A DNA stretch of 64,000 nt from NCBI GenBank assembly GCA_021186555.1, contig JAJKFL010000003.1, positions 27,764,908 through 27,828,907 of the forward strand. The letters run 5' to 3'. This document shows positions 57,873 through 64,000 of the stretch, in pieces. The notes beneath the pieces were generated by a model, which ran no database searches, was not told the DNA's origin, and saw only the letters and a list, made by a program, of their open reading frames with translations. The position numbers and the translations under genes were made by a program. Each line of letters opens with the position of its first letter. Position 1 is the stretch's first letter. The stretch comes from Reticulitermes speratus. Taxonomy: Eukaryota > Arthropoda > Insecta > Blattodea > Rhinotermitidae.

Positions 57873-60800
57873 CTGCAAGATGAAAATCAAAGTACAGTTT
57901 GCTCATTTTGTTTGCAACTTGTAACTTCCTCATGCTCAGTTCTGTATGCAACATGCTAGTCACCACTTTCTACAATTTTTGTGATAATGTAAGTCATGTC
58001 AGATATCATCACAGAATTGTATTTCTAACTTTCACATCCCTGGTTGTCTTTTACATAGAGCCACTTAAATCTTCACATGTTCAGAAAATAATATCATCCA
58101 ATACATGTATTAGTTATGCTTTTGCATATAAGGTGAAAATGGCATGTCTTGCAAGATAGATGTTTGACAGTTAAACTGTCATCTCCACTGAAGACTGACA
58201 CTTCATTTCAAAATCTTAAACACTCAAGCTATGCAAATACACAAGTTATTAATTTCTCTACATCTTACAGTAACAAAGGCAGAGGCAATAAATCTGTGCT
58301 GATCTGAGTTTATTCTTATGGAATGTACCACCATGTATTTTGGTACAGACGGACACTCTTCTAACTTGAAAACAGCAGCAGCAGGTTCCTCCAAAACAGT
58401 GGTACCCACCTACTGAACTACACACCACTACAGAACACTGACTAACTCCTGGAGAAGAGACCATCTGCAGAAGCTAATAGATCCTCAGCTAGTCAACAAA
58501 TTCCCCACATCTGCCCCCGTTGTTGGGGCTCCACTGCGAGGGGCATTGTCTGTCTCTTCTCGGCCATTCTTAATGGCAATCATCCATTGGCAAACAGTTT
58601 CATATGAAGGAGAATGTGTCCTTAAACCTTCCGTCATTAATTTGTAACACTTTAAAGCACTTTTACCCAACAAAATATGAAATTTTATTAACGTTCTCAT
58701 GTCCGTCTGCGAGAAATTTCTTGTAGTCTTTCCCGATCCATAGCAAAACAGCAACTGACATCACAAGGACAATGCACCTTTGTGACAGCAGCAATAGCGC
58801 CACTGGCACCACAAATGTGATTTGAGTTCAGTCATATGAAGCACTGCACGGTGCTGCCACCATAAACAAAACTTCTGAAATGACCTATGTATGCAGGAGG
58901 GAATACAATAACTCCATGAATTCTTAACCTAAACACAAGATGGAGGTAAGTGATCACGTTCATTACCCAGTTGCTTTATCCTGGGGAAAAGGCCCTGTTA
59001 TCCGTTTAAGAGGAGGTTGGCCAGGCCCCTGAGCCAAAGTGGACATGAAGAAAGAAACTGTACCCCTGGTGGGAATCAAACTCCAATTTCCTAGCCATCC
59101 AACCTGCAGCCTCATTACCACCTTGACTGAGCTACCCCAGCTCCAATAAATAGTAGTAATAGAACAAAAATTAATAATGCAGAACTAACAACAAGAATAA
59201 AACACCACTGCAACAAAATCATTTTGCTGGTTGCCCAGTTACGGTATTACAGTTAACGATTAGGTCCCAGATTTAATTTAGATAAGTGCCACAAAAACTC
59301 AGTGTACCTGTACCAAACCTTTAAAGATTCAACCCATATCATGTAATAATATGACACACCAAATGACCACAAAATTTTGCTTTGTTTATGGATATAATGC
59401 ATGCATATAATGATGACACATAATAAAAACAGACGAAACATATTGTATGGGGCACATACAACTGAAACCATTTCACAGCACTTAACTTGGCAGGGTAGAT
59501 GGTATAGCTACACACATGACTTGGTAAATACACCAACAGATACTTTTGTAGAACAGTACAGTTGATAGGGTGAGCAGCCAGTCAAAACATACTTTAGGAG
59601 ACACATACAACTGAAACCAGTTCGCAGCACTTACTTGGCAGTACTGATGGTTTAGCTGGCAGACACTTGTGTAGAACAGTACAGTTGAAAAGGCGAGTAG
59701 CCAGTACAGACAACATTACAGCACAGTTTACCAATGATGCTCCACACTGTGAATGCGTCAAAACAGGACAAGAGGGCAGTGATTATTTTCTTGGAGCAGG
59801 AGGATGTCAACCTGCTCAAATTTGTCCTTGGCTGTGCGCAGTCTATGGTGCTGCATGTGTATCAACGACAATAGACTGGTTCTGCATGCTTTGAACAGGC
59901 ATGCCAAGAATGAGACCTCACATTGTCACTAATCCAGAGAGCACTGCATGAGTCAAGAATGCTCTGCACAAGGACATATATTGAACCATTTGCTCCTTGT
60001 AAATGAAACTGAATATGAACGCTGGCACTATGCATGTAATCATATGAGATCTCGAATGTCACAAGCTGTGCTCCCAGTGGGTCCCACATATACTGACAGA
60101 CACACATTTCTGGGGCAGATTGTGGCAGGGTAATGGGACACAGTGTCACCATTTTGTACCAAAAGGAAAATAAGCAGGCACAAAATGGAGACACCTTGCT
60201 TCATCCCAATTGAAGAAATTTAGGTCACAAGCACCTGCTAGTAGAGCGATGACATCAAGGAACCCCTTCTTCTGGACTTCAAATCAAGTAATGACACAAT
60301 CAGCACAAATCTTTACTGTCAAACTCTTCGAAAGCTGCACACCAACATAAAGAACAGGCATCCATGTAAACTCACCAACAGCATCATCCTGCTGCATGAC
60401 AGTGTCTGTACCCATATGGTCCAGAGTTCAGGACCAACTTAATGCCATGCAAAGGGAAGTGCTCAAACATCCAGCATACAGCCCAGACTGATTGCCACGT
60501 GATTTTCAAGCCTTTGGACCATTAAAGAAAGTGCTCAAAGACTCAACATTATGTCAGATAATGATGTGCAGGAGGCTGTAGTGCAGTGGTTTAAGCAGCA
60601 GCCTATGCGATTCTTTGCACAGGGGAAATACCAACCTATGCATCAGTGAGACTCCTGTCTAAATGTCTGTGGTGACTTTCTGTTACAATACCTTTACTTC
60701 TGAGTATTCTCTAACAGCTTTCAGATGTACATGTTATTGAAGACTGCACAAAACAGACGTTACCTCTTGCTTCCTTCAGGAGCTTGCGTTCGGCTTCTCG

Positions 60801-63800
60801 CTCTTCTCGTGTTGTATTAAGTCTTACACCAAGAGCACCACCAACAAGTCTGCGTGCAAGAGCAACACATGTCTCAGGCCGGGCACGATATGGCTGTAAG
60901 AATTCTGCTGATCGACGCGCTTTCATCCGAGACTCAGGAGTTGCTTCATGCAGTGGTCGTGTTTTAACAAAAGGATGATCTGCTGCTAGAACCTCAGCAG
61001 CTGCAAATATATGCATTTATAACCTTCTAAAAATGTAAAATCACATACATATCCATGCATACAGGCCCAAACAAAATTAACAAAATGTCAAAGTTATAGC
61101 CACGCTATGTTACTGATGTGTAATGTGTGCATGACATGACAGTTCCAGCTAGAAACAAGTGCTGAACCCTATCCCTTCAATTTCATAAAACATGCACCTA
61201 CTAACTGGCCAGGTTCTGAATAAGTAGGTAATGACTGACCCACACAAGGACTATTTAAAGAGTTCTCAGACTAATTACACAGAACACAATACCTACCACA
61301 AAATTTTACCAAACATTATCCTCTTTGAAATAGTTCTCTCCTTCCTTAACACAGTGATTAAAATGACATCTGTACTTTCCCAGCATTCTATATACAATTC
61401 TGAAGAAATATGGGTTAGCTGCTCTAGCATTTGATCTTGTATTTCCCCTAATGATTCAAACTGTTGTCCTTTTGAAACAATTTTCAATTTCAGGTACAGA
61501 AAAAGTCTGCTGGAAAGAGATCAGGGCTGTAGGTATTGCTGTGGAACCAGTGAGGTTTGTTTTATATGAGAAACTTCTGGATAGAACGAGGTAGGTACAT
61601 GCAAACACAATCATTGTAAAGAAACCAGCTGTGTTCCTGCTAAAGTTCCAGTTGTTTCTTTCGCACTGCTTCTTATACATGCCATTAAAGATCTGCTAGA
61701 ATTCAGTGTTTGACTTCATACCTGCCTACACTCTCAGACATTGAACAGTATCTTAATTACAAGGAATATAAGCATTTCTAAGTAACACAGGTACACTTGT
61801 GTACATAATTTATTACAATAATAATTTTCTTTTTATATTCTCTGCCAAAATTTTATTATACACATGTTCATATTGATGTATGGATGTGACACTGAAAGTT
61901 TAATCACTTTATGTCTGTAGTTTGCTGTTACTTCACTAATATCTCACAGTGACACTATTTAAGCAACCTAAATGGTGGAAAATGTTCCCTTTAAGAAAAC
62001 ACAGAACTCAATTTCACTATTCTAATCACATGAATCCCTTGTACATAAAATTTCAATTTTTAACTCATGTAACCAAGCTAGCCAAATCGGAGTGACATAT
62101 AATCTAACTTCTCGTCACCTAAGTACAAAACAAGAACTGCTTCTCTTGGCATTGGTTCACTGACTTTCACCCTGTCCAAAATTCATCCACCCCTAAATTT
62201 TCTTACTGTTCCCAATTGGCTGTCTGTTAATTTCATGATTTCCTAATAGCTCCAAAAAATTAAAATTCTCTATGAACGTGCTGCCACAAGCTTTAGGTTA
62301 CGAGGGTCATCCACCCTGAAGTTGGATGAAGCTGGTTCTTCCAAAGCAATGGGATGTATCTATCAAAGTACACAGTGAAATACAGTAAACCCCCAATTTA
62401 ATGTTCCCGCATTTAGTGAAATCCCGGATTTAGTGATGATTTTTTCATGTCCCGACAATAGCTCCACATAAACAATTAACTTCCATTTAACAAAAACCTC
62501 GATTTAGTGAAATATATTCTAATCTCCCAGCAATTCATTACATAGGAGTTTTACTGTATCTCAGAAGACAGTAATCTTAATATTCAATGCCATGAAGACC
62601 TGAAATCCCATTTCAAGTGTCAATTCACTAACATGTGCTAATTTGTTTGTAGTTTCTAAAATCCAGTTATCACTAGCACAGTTTTACAGATTCATACAAA
62701 ATACTGTTCATACTATTTTAATTTAATCTACAGTGTTACATGAAACTCAGAAGACATTTAACTTTGCCAATTTAAAATTACTCTACCCCTAAATCTTCTA
62801 CTTTCTCGAACTGCATAGCCTTCGTTCCATTAACACATCTATCCAGACCATGACAGACTTAAAACATTCACCAAGATATGAGACTTCAAGTTCTCACAGC
62901 AGTGAATACGAAGATTAATTTTTTGGACGTGATGTCACACTATTTGATAAAAAGTTGCAAACTTTTCAGAGAAATGTATCTACCACGCTACACAGCATTA
63001 CATCCCTCATACTAAAAGCAGTACACAGTAGCTAAACATACACATTTTATCAACTGGACACCCTGTGACAACAGTTTGATAACGTAGGACTGCTCAGTAT
63101 TACCAGACTAGGAACCTTCAATGAAGGCAGGCAAGTGTTAAACATGGTGCAAAGACACAGCTAGAAGTTGCAACAATGCAAGACTGACCGACAGACCACA
63201 CCCATGCAAAAGCAAGCACATGATGTGGCTGTTCATTCCTGACACTAGGCAACACTGTCAACCACCTGACGGCTAGCATTATCCATTTCCCACACCTCAT
63301 GTGCAAAGGACTGGTACACATTAAATCGCAGTTACCTTGCTTTTTTGTGGAGAACCTTGCTCTTACATCCTTCTCTTTCCATTTTAAAATCCAGATAAAC
63401 TAAGTTATTGGTATATATCATAAATCTCTCAAGCACAAATCATGTAAGAATATCAGTGCATGGAGACAGTCTGAAAACTAACAAGAGTTGTCACTGACGG
63501 GGGCTGGCTACGTCCACGAGAGCCACACGAACTACTGTATGTCACAGCACATGAAGTTTCAATCTAACTTGAATAGAGATTTCTAGTCCAGCAGTCAATA
63601 CCATGCAGTTAGCTCTGCACCACACTTACCAACTAGAGAACTGCTGAACACACCCAGAGCATGTGTATCATCCACCCATTTGATCTCAAAACCACCTTTC
63701 ATATATGGGGAGAATACAGCACACAGGTCATTAGTTTTAAATTCTGATGGGAAGTTGTAAATCTCAATCACATGAGAGAACTCATCATCTCCAGCTCCGC

Positions 63801-63885
63801 TCATCATCAACTCAACACGGTTCTGGTAGCTGCGGTAATCTGACTGGGGCTTCTCAACTGTTACTGACCCAACAGCATTTGTAAG
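57808..63885 (-). CDS. R3HCC1L: R3HCC1/R3HCC1L homologue, 3' part (3 exons), runs off window
   Basis: Spliced: 63885-63630, 61000-60764, 57872-57808; 185 codons and stop, with all joins in phase (0, 1, 1). First an RRM-like fold, [37 protein letters not shown] and GVFSSSLVA. Then [60 protein letters not shown], and the basic end [15 protein letters not shown]. These blocks match the C-terminus of R3H and coiled-coil domain-containing protein 1 / 1-like, whose N-terminal R3H domain would lie beyond position 64000. Family members are presumed nucleic-acid binding; the cellular role is poorly known. The symbol is by family resemblance; R3HCC1 versus R3HCC1L is not resolved. Confidence 0.9.
58445..58890 (-). 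mobile_element. Mariner remnant (N-terminal part) next to a LINE tail scrap
   Basis: The minus-strand translation: [55 protein letters not shown] and PRSGAPTT, the mariner helix-turn-helix region. The outer end TAGGTCATTTCAGAAGTTTT near 58890 is mariner-like. At 58450-58500 GAAGCTAATAGATCCTCAGC matches the RTE-like LINE tail, marking where the transposon was cut. Confidence 0.75.
58915..59145 (-). repeat. SINE family C, best tRNA-like head
   Basis: Minus-strand head GGGGTAGCTCAGTCAAGGTG (A box) and GGAGTTTGATTCCC (B box) at tRNA spacing, then the body GGCCTTTTCCCCAGGATAAA and CACCTCCATCTTGTG. This copy shows the family's tRNA origin most clearly. Confidence 0.85.
59450..59706 (+). repeat. 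Imperfect tandem duplication at mariner 5' end
   Basis: ACATACAACTGAAACCATTT to AGAACAGTACAGTTGA with GAGCAGCCAGT occurs twice (about 59453-59590 and 59600-59706). The units run into the following mariner remnant. Confidence 0.7.
59700..60690 (+). mobile_element. Mariner remnant, nearly full length but decayed
   Basis: Recognisable toward the 3' end: [20 protein letters not shown] followed by the QWDACLN-like tail, and before it [11 protein letters not shown] (from LLHDNARPHTA). The N-terminal part shows only weak traces. Many stops. It lies in the intron before the last R3HCC1L-like exon, on the opposite strand. Confidence 0.7.
60764..61000 (-). CDS. R3HCC1L: R3HCC1L-like exon
   Basis: Acceptor TATTTGCAG, donor GTAACG. 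Encodes [20 protein letters not shown], the FLQP and [14 protein letters not shown] blocks and the start of a charged coiled coil ([15 protein letters not shown]). Confidence 0.94.
61001..62380. other. R3HCC1L-like intron, nothing recognised
   Basis: No exon or transposase block that I can support; a short GGTTCTTCCAAAGCAATGGG scrap near 62334 recurs, changed, at 58386. Confidence 0.35.
62381..62558. mobile_element. MITE with TA target duplication
   Basis: 174 bp with ends CAGTAAACCCCCAATTTA and, inverted, CAGTAAAACTCC, flanked by TA. Internal repeats of ATTTAGTGAAAT are typical of Tigger-derived MITEs. In an intron of the R3HCC1L-like gene. Confidence 0.75.
63630..63885 (-). CDS. R3HCC1L: R3HCC1L-like exon (RRM-like domain)
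   Basis: Acceptor TTTTTTGCAG, donor GTAAGT. Phase 0 entry, one base carried to the next exon. Encodes [19 protein letters not shown] and the conserved [15 protein letters not shown]. Confidence 0.92.
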
Positions 63886-64000
63886 CTGCAAAAAACCAAA
63901 TTTCTCAATTATGAACAATGATACAATCCAAGATTTTATGTTCTCATGGCAGTGCTGGTGAAGATGCAAGTCTTCTGGGATATGACACCATGTCGATTGG

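Overview
This window looks like a gene-poor, repeat-rich stretch of an insect nuclear genome. The evidence is long introns with GT/AG borders, clear orthologues of animal proteins, and a dense mixture of tRNA-derived SINEs, non-LTR retrotransposons, a Penelope-like element, mariner, Tigger/pogo and piggyBac remnants. The mixture resembles polyneopteran insects such as cockroaches, termites and stick insects. That placement is an impression, not something the sequence proves. I see no prokaryotic genes, rRNA, functional tRNA or CRISPR array.

Three multi-exon host genes can be read exon by exon. (1) SRP72, the 72-kDa signal recognition particle subunit, is on the + strand at 22261-38286. It has 11 exons in unbroken phase, 658 codons plus stop. 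(2) A 4-exon gene on the - strand at 22019-14768 encodes about 250 aa with a cyclin/securin-type destruction box and an acidic C-terminus; I call it a securin-like candidate. It is divergent from SRP72 across a 241-bp shared promoter carrying CCAAT boxes, a CTCF-like site and a TISU/YY1-type start. (3) The 3' half of an R3HCC1/R3HCC1L homologue is on the - strand at 63885-57808 (three exons), and it continues beyond the window. One further well-bounded 296-nt exon (43489-43194, -) belongs to a gene I cannot name.

Layout: 1-13.2 kb is repeats, namely a fold-back element, a mariner relative, two SINE families and a nested pair of LINEs. 14.8-22.0 kb is the securin-like gene, with Tigger fragments and a TTAA-flanked piggyBac derivative in its introns. 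22.3-38.3 kb is SRP72; its introns hold a mariner split by another insertion and an inverted-repeat/LINE/piggyBac nest. 38.3-57.8 kb is mostly repeats, including a 41-bp minisatellite beside a Penelope-like element. 57.8-64 kb is the R3HCC1L homologue with mariner and SINE insertions.

The most interesting signal is a set of about eight dispersed hammerhead-ribozyme-like cores. They share a CTGANGA-like box, a short stem II, a GAAA-like box, a CATG/CATATG mini stem III and then TA/TT/TC. In five of them I can see a complementary stem I, perfect in three and with one mismatch or bulge in two. Two cores sit in the arms of a 0.55-kb fold-back element with a 15-bp target duplication, and two more lie in inverted repeats around a piggyBac insertion in the last SRP72 intron.
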